Source of the DNA: Mycolicibacterium aichiense
GTDB lineage: Bacteria > Actinomycetota > Actinomycetes > Mycobacteriales > Mycobacteriaceae
NCBI RefSeq assembly: GCF_010726245.1
Contig: NZ_AP022561.1
Span: 3,100,001-3,164,000 of the forward strand
Direction of reading: 5' to 3'
Length of the DNA stretch: 64,000 bases
The position numbers were made by a program, and so were the translations under genes. Positions 1-8,377 of the stretch are shown here, in pieces (position 1 is the first letter of the stretch; each line of letters opens with the position of its first letter). The notes below the pieces were generated by a model. It had not been told where the DNA came from. It made no database searches and saw nothing but the letters and a program-made list of their open reading frames with translations.

Positions 1-487
1 TGCGCAGTGACGCCAGGTCCGAGCCTGCCTCCGGCTCCGAGAAACCCTGACACCAGATGACCTCACCGCGGGCGATCGGCGGAAGATGTTGGCGCTGCTG
101 GGCTTCGGTGCCGTAGCGCATCAGCGTCGGGCCCACCCAGTTGACGCCCATGTATTGCGCGCCGCGCGGCTCGTGATGGGCCCACATCTCCTCGCGGACA
201 ACGGTCTGCTCCCACGCCGAGGCGCCCCGCCCGCCGAACTCTTGCGGCCACGCCAGGCAAAGCAGGTCGCGTTCGGCCAGTGTCCGACAGAACCGCTGAG
301 CAGCAGCCAGATCCGCCGGGTCGTCGGTGAACGCCCCGAGGAAGCCCTCGGGGACATGCTCTTTCACCAATTCTCTGAGCTGCGAGCGTAGCGCCGCCGC
401 GGGTGCACCCATCGCGAAGTCGAGACCCATGCGCCGCTCCTCCTCATCGCTCGTGCCTCGCTCTGCATCGTCGCCGGCGGGCGTCAT
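1..487 (-). CDS. Acyl-CoA dehydrogenase, N-terminal part (runs off the left edge)
   Basis: Flavin-dependent acyl-CoA dehydrogenase (FadE type), which would form the alpha,beta double bond of an acyl-CoA. The visible 162 residues are the N-terminal helical domain, ending in the family signature WCQGFSEPEAGSDLASLR, which lies over the flavin and substrate. The catalytic base and C-terminal domain lie beyond position 1. Two starts are possible. ATG at 487 overlaps the stop of the upstream CoA-transferase gene (ATGA). An internal ATG at 430 has a good GAGGAG ribosome site, so the first 19 residues may not be translated. Last gene of the leftward operon that begins at 6631. Family assignment is firm; the substrate is unknown. 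Confidence 0.85.
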   Translation of the reverse strand, partial: MTPAGDDAERGTSDEEERRMGLDFAMGAPAAALRSQLRELVKEHVPEGFLGAFTDDPADLAAAQRFCRTLAERDLLCLAWPQEFGGRGASAWEQTVVREEMWAHHEPRGAQYMGVNWVGPTLMRYGTEAQQRQHLPPIARGEVIWCQGFSEPEAGSDLASLR

Positions 488-1641
488 GCGCTTTCCACCT
501 CCGCCAGACCCAGCTCCGCCAGCACGTCCGCGGTGTCGGCGCCCAGCTCACGAGTGGGCCCACCGATGCGGCCCGGGGTGCGGGAGAACCAGGTCGGCAC
601 ACCCGGCATCCGGACCGGGCCCTGCGGGGTGTCCACCGTCTCGAAGAAGCCGACCGCGTTCAGCTGCTCGTTGTCGAACAGCGCCTGCGGGGTGTTCAAC
701 GGTGCGGCCGGGATTTCCAGCGCGAGAAACAATGTCAGCCACTCCGCGGTGGTGCGTTCGGTCATGGTCTGCGCCACCAGCGAGTACACCGTGTCGATCT
801 CGGCGGCGCGGGCCGACAGGGTGGTGTAGCGCTCGGTGTTCCACGCGGGCTGCACCGCGTTGATGAAGCTGGCCCAGTGCCGGTCGTTGTAGATCAGCGC
901 TGAGATGTAGCCGTCCTTGGTGCGGTACGGCTTTCGGTTGGGCGCAACGGTCCGGTGATACATCGCCGGCCCGAGTGGCGGATCGAACATCGCCCCGTTG
1001 GCGTGTTCGACGAGCATGAACGAGGCCATCGTCTCGAACATCGCGACTTCGACCTCTTGACCTTCACCGGTACGTTCGCGGTGGAACAGCGCCATCGTCG
1101 TCGCATACACCGCGGTGAGCCCGGCGACCTTGTCCGCGACGATGGTCGCGACGTAGTTGGCCTCGCCGGTCAGTTCGGCCTGCACGGCAGGCAGCCCGCA
1201 CTCGGCCTGAATGGTGTCGTCGTAGGCGGGGCGGTCGCGATCGGGTCCACGGTGGCCGTACCCGTAGCAGTTGGTGTAGACGATCGACGGGTTGATGGCG
1301 GCGACGTCGTCGTAGCCGAACCCGAGCTTGGTGATCGCCTTCGCCCGCATCGAGTGGATGAAGACGTCGGCACCGGCGATCAGCGCGCGCAGTGCGGCGC
1401 GGCCTTCCTCGGAGCGAAGATCAAGTACCACACTGCGTTTGCCTCGGTTGACGTTGACGAATACCCCGGACAGACCCGGCGCGGGGCCGACCGAGACGTA
1501 ACGGGTGTCGTCGCCTGCCGGTGGCTCGACCTTGATGACGTCGGCGCCCATATCGGCGAGGATCTGGGTGCAGTACGGCCCCATCACCATTGCGGTGAGG
1601 TCGACCACCCGGATCCCGGCCAGCGGCCCGGTGCCGGTCAC
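484..1641 (-). CDS. CaiB/BaiF family (class III) CoA-transferase
   Basis: Predicted to move CoA between an acyl-CoA donor and a carboxylic acid, making the CoA ester that the downstream acyl-CoA dehydrogenase would use. The 385-residue protein has the family N-terminus (GPLAGIRVVDLT, then LADMGADVIKVEPP). The conserved aspartate expected to form the acyl-anhydride intermediate is in RPAYDDTIQ, near residue 141. The GTG start at 1641 overlaps the TGA of the preceding SDR gene (GTGA), and the stop overlaps the next ATG, so three genes are translationally coupled. Longer readings that begin inside the SDR gene are artefacts. Family is clear; the acid used is unknown. Confidence 0.88.
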   Translation of the reverse strand: MTGTGPLAGIRVVDLTAMVMGPYCTQILADMGADVIKVEPPAGDDTRYVSVGPAPGLSGVFVNVNRGKRSVVLDLRSEEGRAALRALIAGADVFIHSMRAKAITKLGFGYDDVAAINPSIVYTNCYGYGHRGPDRDRPAYDDTIQAECGLPAVQAELTGEANYVATIVADKVAGLTAVYATTMALFHRERTGEGQEVEVAMFETMASFMLVEHANGAMFDPPLGPAMYHRTVAPNRKPYRTKDGYISALIYNDRHWASFINAVQPAWNTERYTTLSARAAEIDTVYSLVAQTMTERTTAEWLTLFLALEIPAAPLNTPQALFDNEQLNAVGFFETVDTPQGPVRMPGVPTWFSRTPGRIGGPTRELGADTADVLAELGLAEVESA

Positions 1642-2552
1642 GCTGTGCCCCTGGCCACGGCGAAGCTGTGACCGATGTGCGCGTTGTGCCCGTCGGGGAC
1701 CACCGGGAACTGCAGCGGCTCGGTGAGGTCGCGGATCGCACCGATGTGGGCGCCCACGTCGTCGACTGTCCACGCCGGTTGGTACACCCCCGCGCTTTCG
1801 ACGATGGCCACCCGGGCCACCCGGCCTGCGATGGCGGTCAGGATTTCGCCGGTGACCGAACAGGATTCGTGCGCCAGCCAGCCGACCACCGGGGCGACCA
1901 GCTCCGGCCCCATCGGCGGGTAGGCCGACGTGTCCAGCCCCTCGGCCATTCTCGTCACCGCGGCCGGGACGATGACGTTGCAGCGCACCCCGTGCGCGGC
2001 GCCCTCGAGCGCGACGACGTTGGACAACCCGATCACCCCGGCCTTGGCGGCGGCGTAGTTGGCCACCTCGTGGTTGCCGTAGAGACCACCGATCGATGAC
2101 GTGAGGACGATCCGGCCGTAGCCGGCCGCGCACATCAGCGGGAATGCCGCCCGCACCGCGTGGAACGCGCCGCGCAGGTGCACGTCGAGCACCGCGTCGA
2201 AGTCCTCTACCGTCATCTCCGACAGCGCCGCATGCCGGACGTTCCCGGCGTTGTGGATCAGCACGTCGACACGCCCGAACGCCTCGGTGGCCGCCGCGGC
2301 GATCGCCGCACCGCCGGCGGCGGTCACCACCGAGTCGGTCGACGCGATCGCCTCCCCACCGGAGGCGATGATCTCCTCGACGACCTGCTGGGCCGGACCG
2401 CCGTCGGCGCCGTGACCCGTCAACTCACCGCCGACGTCGTTGACCACCACTTTGGCACCCAGTCCGGCGAGCAGCCGCGCGTACTCGCGGCCCAGCCCCC
2501 GGCCGGCGCCGGTGATGACGGCGACGCGGTCGTCGAATCGTGCCTGTGTCAT
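1638..2552 (-). CDS. SDR-family dehydrogenase (17beta-HSD4 / hydroxyacyl-CoA type)
   Basis: NAD(P)-dependent short-chain dehydrogenase of 304 residues. Visible motifs: cofactor loop TGAGRGLG near residue 15, NAG in HNAGNVR, the SS pair in VLTSSIGG, and the catalytic YAAAK. The extended loop after beta-2 (VNDVGGELTGHGADGG) resembles the dehydrogenase unit of peroxisomal multifunctional enzyme type 2, which oxidises 3-hydroxyacyl-CoA. That would suit its place next to CaiB and acyl-CoA dehydrogenase genes. The ATG directly abuts the TAG of the BVMO-like gene with no spacer. SDR assignment is firm; the hydroxyacyl-CoA role is inferred from loop and context. Confidence 0.85.
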   Translation of the reverse strand: MTQARFDDRVAVITGAGRGLGREYARLLAGLGAKVVVNDVGGELTGHGADGGPAQQVVEEIIASGGEAIASTDSVVTAAGGAAIAAAATEAFGRVDVLIHNAGNVRHAALSEMTVEDFDAVLDVHLRGAFHAVRAAFPLMCAAGYGRIVLTSSIGGLYGNHEVANYAAAKAGVIGLSNVVALEGAAHGVRCNVIVPAAVTRMAEGLDTSAYPPMGPELVAPVVGWLAHESCSVTGEILTAIAGRVARVAIVESAGVYQPAWTVDDVGAHIGAIRDLTEPLQFPVVPDGHNAHIGHSFAVARGTA

Positions 2553-4403
2553 CTAATCTCCGAGCACCAGGCCGTCGAGATCACCCGTGGCACGCCAGTC
2601 GGCGAGGAGTTCGTCGAAGGCATAGAAGCCGGGCGAATAGAAGTCGCCGAGGAACGATCCGTTGTTCTCCGAACCGCCGCGGCCCTCGTTGTTGTAATAG
2701 CCGGGCGTGCAGGATAATTCGAAGGCCGAGTTGTCGATGGACAGCTCGCGCACGGTGCTGACCCAGGCGTCCTGTCCCTCCTGGCTTGGCTCGACGGTGG
2801 TCGCGCCGCGGCGCTGGGCCTCGGCGATGATGTACGCGATGTGCTTGGCCTGCTGCTCGAACATCGCGGTGGTGTTGGCCGAGACTCCGCCCTGGATGAA
2901 CCCCATGAAGAATTGATTGGGGAAGCCGCGACTGGTCATGCCGTGCAAGGTCGCGTAGGCGTCGTGCCAGTGGTCGAACAGCGACACCCCGTCTCGCCCG
3001 ACGATGGCGTCGATCGCGAACCGCCTGCTGATCTCGGTGGAGATCTCGAAGCCGCTGGCGAAGATCACGCAGTCGACCTCGTATTCGACCCCGTCCGCGA
3101 CGATCCCCTTCTCGGTCAGCCGTTCCACGCCCTTCGACGCCGACACGTCGACGAGGGTGACGTTGGGACGGTTGAAGGTAGCCAGGTAGTGCTCACTGGA
3201 GGTCGGACGCTTGCACATGAAGCGGTAGTACGGCTTCAGCGCCTCGGCGGTGGCCGGATCCTCGACGATCTCGGCCACGAGGCGGCGCAGCCGCTCCATG
3301 ATCTTGAAGTCTTCTTCCTCGCGGAACGCCATGATCTGCTCGATCGACACCGATGCGGGATCCTCACTGGCGGCGATCCGGGCGGTCAGGTTCCGCCCGA
3401 GCTCGGTCCAGAAATCGCACACCAGGTCCGGTTCACCGAACACCACCCCGACGAACGGCGACCAGTTGTGGAAGTTGCGCTTGCGCTCTTCCTGCCAGCC
3501 GGGTTGCAGGGTCGCGGCCCAGGCCGGATCTGTGGGCGGGTTGGTTCGCGCGTCCACCGATGACGGGGTGCGCTGGAAGACGAAGAGCTGCTGGGCATCG
3601 CGGCCCAGATGTGGAACCAGCTGGATGCCGGTGGCGCCGGTGCCGACCAGAGCGACGCGCTTGTCGGCCAGCTTGTGCAGCCCGCCGTCGGCGTCACCGC
3701 CGGTGTAGTCGTAGTCCCAGCGCGCGGAGTGGAACACGTGACCACCGGCCGCCTGAAAGTCTTTGATGCCCGGGATGCCGGGCAGCTTCGGCCGGTTGTA
3801 GGAGCCTTGGGCCATCACGACGAACCTGGCCCTGAGGTCGTCGCCGCGGTCGGTGCTGATCTGCCAGCGTTGCGTGTCGTCCTCCCAGTGCAATTCGCGC
3901 ACCTGGGTGGAGAACAGCGCTCCGTCGTACAAGCCGAAGTGCTTGCCGATGTTGCGGCAATGCTGGAAGATCTCGGCGCCGTCGGCGAACTTCTTCGACG
4001 GCATGAAGCCCAGCTCTTCGAGCATCGGGATGTAGCAGTAGGCATCGTTGTCGCACTGGATCCCCGGGAACCGGTTCCAGTACCAGACGCCGCCGAAGTC
4101 GCCGGCCATCTCGATGACCCGGATGCCGTCGACGCCGGCCTTCTTCAGGTAGGCCCCGGCGAGCAACCCGGCGAAACCGCCGCCGAGCACCACCACGTCG
4201 ACGTCGTCGAAGATCGGATCGCGCTGCACCACCGGCGTATACGGATCGACTTCGTAGAACTCGGCGAACTCACCGTCGAGCTCAAGGTATTGCGCGGAGC
4301 CTTCCGGACGTAGCCGCTTTTCCCGCTCCACGCGGTACTTCTCCCGCAGCGCATCGACGTCGATGTCGCCGGGCGTCGGGGTGGGTCCGCACTCGGCGGT
4401 CAT
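2553..4403 (-). CDS. Baeyer-Villiger-type FAD monooxygenase
   Basis: Flavoprotein monooxygenase of 616 residues, expected to insert oxygen next to a ketone and give an ester or lactone, using NADPH and FAD. Two Rossmann fingerprints are visible: GGGFAG at residues 74-79 and GTGATG at 254-259. The BVMO-typical segment GVWYWNRFPG is at about 105-114. The BVMO signature FxGxxxHxxxW(P/D) is present at 219-230 with alanine in place of the first phenylalanine and WD at the end. A roughly 60-residue N-terminal extension precedes the FAD domain, as in larger cycloalkanone monooxygenases. ATG overlaps the Rieske gene stop (ATGA). Lactonisation of a cyclic ketone is inferred from family and context. 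Confidence 0.87.
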   Translation of the reverse strand: MTAECGPTPTPGDIDVDALREKYRVEREKRLRPEGSAQYLELDGEFAEFYEVDPYTPVVQRDPIFDDVDVVVLGGGFAGLLAGAYLKKAGVDGIRVIEMAGDFGGVWYWNRFPGIQCDNDAYCYIPMLEELGFMPSKKFADGAEIFQHCRNIGKHFGLYDGALFSTQVRELHWEDDTQRWQISTDRGDDLRARFVVMAQGSYNRPKLPGIPGIKDFQAAGGHVFHSARWDYDYTGGDADGGLHKLADKRVALVGTGATGIQLVPHLGRDAQQLFVFQRTPSSVDARTNPPTDPAWAATLQPGWQEERKRNFHNWSPFVGVVFGEPDLVCDFWTELGRNLTARIAASEDPASVSIEQIMAFREEEDFKIMERLRRLVAEIVEDPATAEALKPYYRFMCKRPTSSEHYLATFNRPNVTLVDVSASKGVERLTEKGIVADGVEYEVDCVIFASGFEISTEISRRFAIDAIVGRDGVSLFDHWHDAYATLHGMTSRGFPNQFFMGFIQGGVSANTTAMFEQQAKHIAYIIAEAQRRGATTVEPSQEGQDAWVSTVRELSIDNSAFELSCTPGYYNNEGRGGSENNGSFLGDFYSPGFYAFDELLADWRATGDLDGLVLGD

Positions 4404-5773
4404 CGGCCGTTCTCCTCTGCGAGCGGTCTCGGCTCGCCGAGACCCATGTATTTCGACAACTGGTAATGCAGGTTGACCGTGCTGCGCTCGCGGTACGGGT
4501 TGGGTTGTGTCCCGGGGAAACCCAGCGACTTCATCCCCTGCTGGACGGCGGCCATGTTGGAGAAGTCCTGGGGCAGGACGCTGCGCCACCGCGGATCGCC
4601 GACCGGGCTGTACTCCCATTCCGTCTGGGGCTCGGCGCCTTTCGGGTAGAGCTCGAACACCGACACCTCGAAGATGCACTTGTCCGGGTCGTAGCCCGGG
4701 TCGGGGCGCGCGCCGTAGCACAGTGCACTGGTGAGGCCTTGCCCGATCTGGAAGTTCGGGAACAGCTGCCAGGCGGTGCCGCTCTGTCCGAGGATGTCGG
4801 CCGGGATCGTCGGCCAGACGACCCCGCGCGCCTCGTCGTCGCGCCGCGCCGCGGCCAGCCAGTGCTCGAGCACCTTGTCCGCCGGTGTGCCCTCAGGCAA
4901 TTCGTCGACGAGCCGCAGCGCGGCGGCCACCAGCGTCTGCGTGGTGGTGGCGTTGGTTTCCTCCATGGTGTACACCTGCATTTCCGCGGTGGAGATCCGC
5001 GGGTCGCCGGTCCCGAGCCTGATCTTGGACTTCGTCTCGGCCATGTCCTCCGGAGCGTCGTAACCGATGTTGCTGTGCCGGCCCTGCGCCTTGGCCCAGC
5101 CCTTGAATTCACCGAACTTGTTGAACTCGGGGTGGGTGGTGAAGACGTGGTAGGTCTCGTTGAACGCCTCCAGCGCGACTTTCCAATTGCAGTCGAAGTG
5201 CACCCATTTGCGCCACTTGCACCGCATGTTCTCCAACCCGAACGGGTCGAGGATCTTCGCGGCCGGGAACAGGTAGTCGGCCAACGGCTCGCAGTCGGGG
5301 TCCATGTTGACCCACAGCCAGCCGCCCCAGGTGTCGACGTTCACCGGCCGCAACCGGGTGTTGCCCGGTTTCAGCGCACCCTTCCAGTCGGCTTCTTCAC
5401 GGATATGGGTACAGGCGCCGTCCAGACCGTATGTCCAGCCGTGGAATCCGCACACGAATGACTTACGGGCCCGTCCCACAGCATGTTTGGCCCCTGCCGG
5501 GGTGTCCACCAGCCGACGGCCGCGGTGCATACAGACGTTGTGATGCGCCGCAAACTCGTCGGGACCGGTCCGAACCACGATGATCGAGTCGTCGAGGATG
5601 TCATATGTCAGATAGCTGCCCACTTCGGGCAGTTCCTCGACGCGGCCAACCTGCTGCCACACCTTGCGCCACAGCTTGTCGCGCTCGGCACGGGCGTACT
5701 CCGGTGAGATGTAGGCATCGACACCGATGGTCATCGGCTCCGCGAGCTCTTCGGCAGTCTCCAGTTCGCCCAT
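4400..5773 (-). CDS. Rieske non-haem iron oxygenase, alpha subunit
   Basis: Ring-hydroxylating-type oxygenase subunit of 457 residues. The Rieske 2Fe-2S ligands are CMH (Cys81, His83) and CGFH (Cys108, His111). The mononuclear iron site is in NETYHVFTTH, with His209 and His214. The usual bridging aspartate is replaced by Glu206, as in carnitine monooxygenase CntA and some relatives, so monooxygenation or demethylation is as likely as dihydroxylation. ATG 5773 was chosen over an upstream TTG because AAAGGA sits about 8 bases before it. No reductase or ferredoxin gene is adjacent, so electrons must come from elsewhere. It lies between an SDR and the BVMO-like gene. Confidence 0.9.
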   Translation of the reverse strand: MGELETAEELAEPMTIGVDAYISPEYARAERDKLWRKVWQQVGRVEELPEVGSYLTYDILDDSIIVVRTGPDEFAAHHNVCMHRGRRLVDTPAGAKHAVGRARKSFVCGFHGWTYGLDGACTHIREEADWKGALKPGNTRLRPVNVDTWGGWLWVNMDPDCEPLADYLFPAAKILDPFGLENMRCKWRKWVHFDCNWKVALEAFNETYHVFTTHPEFNKFGEFKGWAKAQGRHSNIGYDAPEDMAETKSKIRLGTGDPRISTAEMQVYTMEETNATTTQTLVAAALRLVDELPEGTPADKVLEHWLAAARRDDEARGVVWPTIPADILGQSGTAWQLFPNFQIGQGLTSALCYGARPDPGYDPDKCIFEVSVFELYPKGAEPQTEWEYSPVGDPRWRSVLPQDFSNMAAVQQGMKSLGFPGTQPNPYRERSTVNLHYQLSKYMGLGEPRPLAEENGR

Positions 5774-5785
5774 CGTCAAATCCTT

Positions 5786-6631
5786 TCAGGGCCTGCTGAT
5801 CTCGCGGCGGAAGTCGTCGTCGGAGAGGAACAGCGAGGTGTTGTCGGCGCGCAGATGGCTCCATCGCAGGTCCAGGCCACCGTCGACGAGCAGGGTTTGG
5901 CCGGTGATGTAGCCGGCGAGGTCCGAGAGCAGGAACAGGATGGCACCGGCCTGTTCTTCCGGTTGTCCCCGCCGTCCCATCGCGATCGCCGCTCGATCCC
6001 GTTCCGGATCGGCGTCGACGTAGGTACGCGACGCCGCAGTCTCGGTGACTCCGGGCGCAACCGCGTTGACCCGGATGTCGTCGGGTGCGAGTTCGACCGC
6101 GAGGGTGCGGGTGGCCGCGACGATCGCGGCTTTGGCCGTGCCATAGGCGATGTGGAACGGCGCGGTGTTCATCCCGCTGATCGACGAGACCGACACGATC
6201 GAACCGTGCCCGCCGGCCGCCCGGATCTCGGCGGCCACCGCCTGGCTCATGAAGAACATCGTCTCGAGATTGGCGGTGAACAGGTCTCGCCAGTCGTCAC
6301 GGCTGACCCGGGTGGCGGGCATCCATGTCGAGGGCGCGGCGCCGCCGGCAATGTTCACCAGGCCGTACAGTCGCCCCTCGGTGCCGCGCACCGCGGCCAG
6401 CACGGCAGCGATCCCGTCGTCGGTCGCGGCGTCGGCCGTCACCGGCACGATCGGCAGTCCGTCGGCGATCAGCGGACCGATGTGGGTGTCGAGGTTGTCC
6501 TGTGAACGGCTGACGGCGACGACGGTCGCGCCGGCCCGTGCGGCCATGCCGGTGACGGCGGTTCCGATGCCGCCGCCGCCGGCGCCCGACACCACCACGA
6601 TGCGGCCGTCGAGCCTGAGGAGATCCGCCAT
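5786..6631 (-). CDS. SDR-family dehydrogenase/reductase
   Basis: First gene of the leftward operon. A 281-residue short-chain dehydrogenase with a glycine-rich cofactor loop (SGAGGGGIG, about residues 15-23), the NIAGG variant of NNAG, SVSSISG carrying the catalytic serine, and YGTAK. The C-terminal DLAGYITGQTLLVDGG is typical of classical SDRs. The tail after residue 250 is about 25 residues longer than the classical fold. In this cluster it could oxidise an alcohol to the ketone used by the BVMO-like enzyme; that is inference. The operator-like palindrome at 6651-6664 lies 20 bases upstream of its ATG. Confidence 0.87.
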   Translation of the reverse strand: MADLLRLDGRIVVVSGAGGGGIGTAVTGMAARAGATVVAVSRSQDNLDTHIGPLIADGLPIVPVTADAATDDGIAAVLAAVRGTEGRLYGLVNIAGGAAPSTWMPATRVSRDDWRDLFTANLETMFFMSQAVAAEIRAAGGHGSIVSVSSISGMNTAPFHIAYGTAKAAIVAATRTLAVELAPDDIRVNAVAPGVTETAASRTYVDADPERDRAAIAMGRRGQPEEQAGAILFLLSDLAGYITGQTLLVDGGLDLRWSHLRADNTSLFLSDDDFRREISRP

Positions 6632-6650
6632 AACCTGCTTTCACGCATTT

Positions 6651-6664
6651 TTTGTCCGGACAAA
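6651..6664. promoter_or_regulatory. Palindromic operator O1 (TTTGTCCGGACAAA)
   Basis: Perfect 14-bp inverted repeat TTTGTCCGGACAAA, 20 bases before the ATG of the leftward SDR gene. A second, 11/14 identical copy lies at 6748-6761 in the same divergent intergenic region. A core of GT-N4-AC fits GntR-family operators, and a GntR gene (8378-9118) is encoded in the rightward arm. The link to that regulator is inference. Confidence 0.6.
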
Positions 6665-6747
6665 TATCTACGCTCTGCCGAATGGAGAACATGATTCCGC
6701 AGCGGTTATAGCCTCGTCAAGGGTCGCTGCGAAGAATTATGGCGCCT

Positions 6748-6761
6748 ATTGTCTGGACTAA
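6748..6761. promoter_or_regulatory. Operator copy O2 overlapping a candidate -35 box
   Basis: ATTGTCTGGACTAA, a diverged copy of the 6651-6664 palindrome. It contains TTGTCT (6749-6754), which is 17 bases from TACGGT (6772-6777). These read as -35 and -10 boxes with a predicted start at about 6784, exactly where the downstream GTG lies. Bound repressor would therefore cover the rightward promoter. Promoter boxes are by-eye matches. Confidence 0.5.
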
Positions 6762-6783
6762 ATCAGCTTGGTACGGTCACGCC

Positions 6784-8376
6784 GTGATGCTGCAGCAGAA
6801 CGGCCGCTTCACCCTCGCCCAACCCCCGGTGGTGGCCGAGGGCTGGACCATCGAGCGCCGGACCGCGCCCAGCCGGCTGTTCGGCGCCAACGGTCTGCGG
6901 ACCGGTCCGGACGGTCGGGTGTACATCGCCCAGGTGACCGGCAGCCAGATCAGCTCCCTGGACATCGGGACCGGATCACTCGACACGATCAGCGCCAAAG
7001 GCGGCGACATCATCGCCCCGGACGACGTTGCGTTCGACGATGCCGGGAACCTCTATGCCACCGAGGTGATGGACGGGCGGGTCAGCATGCGGGCCGTCGA
7101 CGGCACCACCCGGGTGCTGCGCGACGATCTGCCGTGCGCCAACGGCATCACCGTGCACCGCGGCCGGCTCTTCATCGGTGAATGCCGCGAGGGTGGCCGC
7201 CTCCTCGAGCTCGATCCGGCCGGCGGCCCGCCGCGCATCCTGTTGGAGAACGTGCCCTCACCCAACGCGATGGAGGTCGGACCCGACGGGCTGCTGTACT
7301 TCCCGGTGATGGGGGCCAACGAGATCTGGCGCATCGATCCGGACGGCGGCGGCCCCGACGTGGTGGCCGGCGGCCTGGGCGTGCCCGATGCGGTCAAGTT
7401 CGACGCGAACGGGAATCTGGTCTCCACCCAGGTACACAGCGGCCAGGTGCTGCAGATCGATCCGCGCACCGGGCAGCAGACGGTGCTGGCCAATCTCAGT
7501 CCCGGACTGGACAACCTCACCTTCGTCGGGAACAGACTGTTCGTCTCCAACTTCACCGGTGAGATCACCGAGGTCCTCGACGGACTGCAGACCCGCACCG
7601 CGCTGCCCGGCGGACTGAACTGGCCGTTGGATCTCACGGTCGGCCCCGACGGCGTGGTGTACATCGCTGACGGCACCTACTTCTATGCGCTGCGCGCCGA
7701 CGGCACCCTCGAGACCCTCGGCATGCTGTTCAGCCCGGGCTACCCCGGTTTCATTCGTGGGGTCACCGCGACAGGGCCGGGTGAATACGTGGTGACGACC
7801 TCAGGCGGGCAGGTCGCCCGGTTCCGCCCCGCCGACGGCGAAAGCGATTTTCTGGCAGACGGATTGGACCAGCTCTACGGGGTGGCCGTCGGAGCGCGCG
7901 GCATAGTCGCCGTCGAGCAGGGCACCGGGCGGCTGGTGTCGGTGGACGCCGGTCGCACCGAGGTACTGGCAGCCGGACTGGACACCCCGGTCGGGGTGGC
8001 GTTCGGGCCCGACGGCAGCCCGCTGGTCAGCGAACGCGGCCGGGTGGTCAGGATCGACGGCGGCACGATCGACCCGGTGGTGGACGGATTGGGTTGTCCG
8101 CAGGGCATTCTGGTGGACGGTAACCGGCTCTACATCGTCGACAGCGACACCAAGTCGCTGCTCGAAGTCGATCTGGACAGCGGATCCCGCACCACGATCG
8201 CCTCGGGTCTTCCGGTCGGCGCCCCGCCCGGCGTCACCCCCAAGCCGCTGCGCGGCATGCCACCGTTCTCGGGTCCCCAGGGGCCCTTCGCCGGGATCGC
8301 CGCCGCGCCGGACGGCACCGTGTACGTCTCGGCGGATGCCGACGGCAGTGTCCTGGCCCTGCGCCGGAGGAGCTGA
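6784..8376 (+). CDS. SMP-30/NHL-like beta-propeller protein
   Basis: A protein of about 530 residues built of some ten to twelve repeats of the form (G/A)PDG-x-(V/L)Y(I/V)-x(n)-G-x(V/I)-x(R/L)(I/V)D, for example GPDGRVYIAQ, GPDGLLYFPV, GPDGVVYIAD and APDGTVYVSA. This fits one long or two stacked six-bladed propellers like SMP-30/gluconolactonases. Such folds include lactone hydrolases, so it could open a lactone made by the BVMO-like enzyme; that is inference. No signal peptide is seen. GTG 6784 was chosen because it coincides with the predicted transcription start (leaderless); ATG 6787 is nearly equivalent, and a start at 6739 would bury the operator in the gene. Confidence 0.75.
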   Translation: MMLQQNGRFTLAQPPVVAEGWTIERRTAPSRLFGANGLRTGPDGRVYIAQVTGSQISSLDIGTGSLDTISAKGGDIIAPDDVAFDDAGNLYATEVMDGRVSMRAVDGTTRVLRDDLPCANGITVHRGRLFIGECREGGRLLELDPAGGPPRILLENVPSPNAMEVGPDGLLYFPVMGANEIWRIDPDGGGPDVVAGGLGVPDAVKFDANGNLVSTQVHSGQVLQIDPRTGQQTVLANLSPGLDNLTFVGNRLFVSNFTGEITEVLDGLQTRTALPGGLNWPLDLTVGPDGVVYIADGTYFYALRADGTLETLGMLFSPGYPGFIRGVTATGPGEYVVTTSGGQVARFRPADGESDFLADGLDQLYGVAVGARGIVAVEQGTGRLVSVDAGRTEVLAAGLDTPVGVAFGPDGSPLVSERGRVVRIDGGTIDPVVDGLGCPQGILVDGNRLYIVDSDTKSLLEVDLDSGSRTTIASGLPVGAPPGVTPKPLRGMPPFSGPQGPFAGIAAAPDGTVYVSADADGSVLALRRRS

Positions 8377-8377
8377 C

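Noticed and set aside
484..2133. A 549-codon version of the first CaiB protein
   Set aside because: The extra N-terminus is the SDR gene read in another frame. The family N-terminus begins at GTG 1641.
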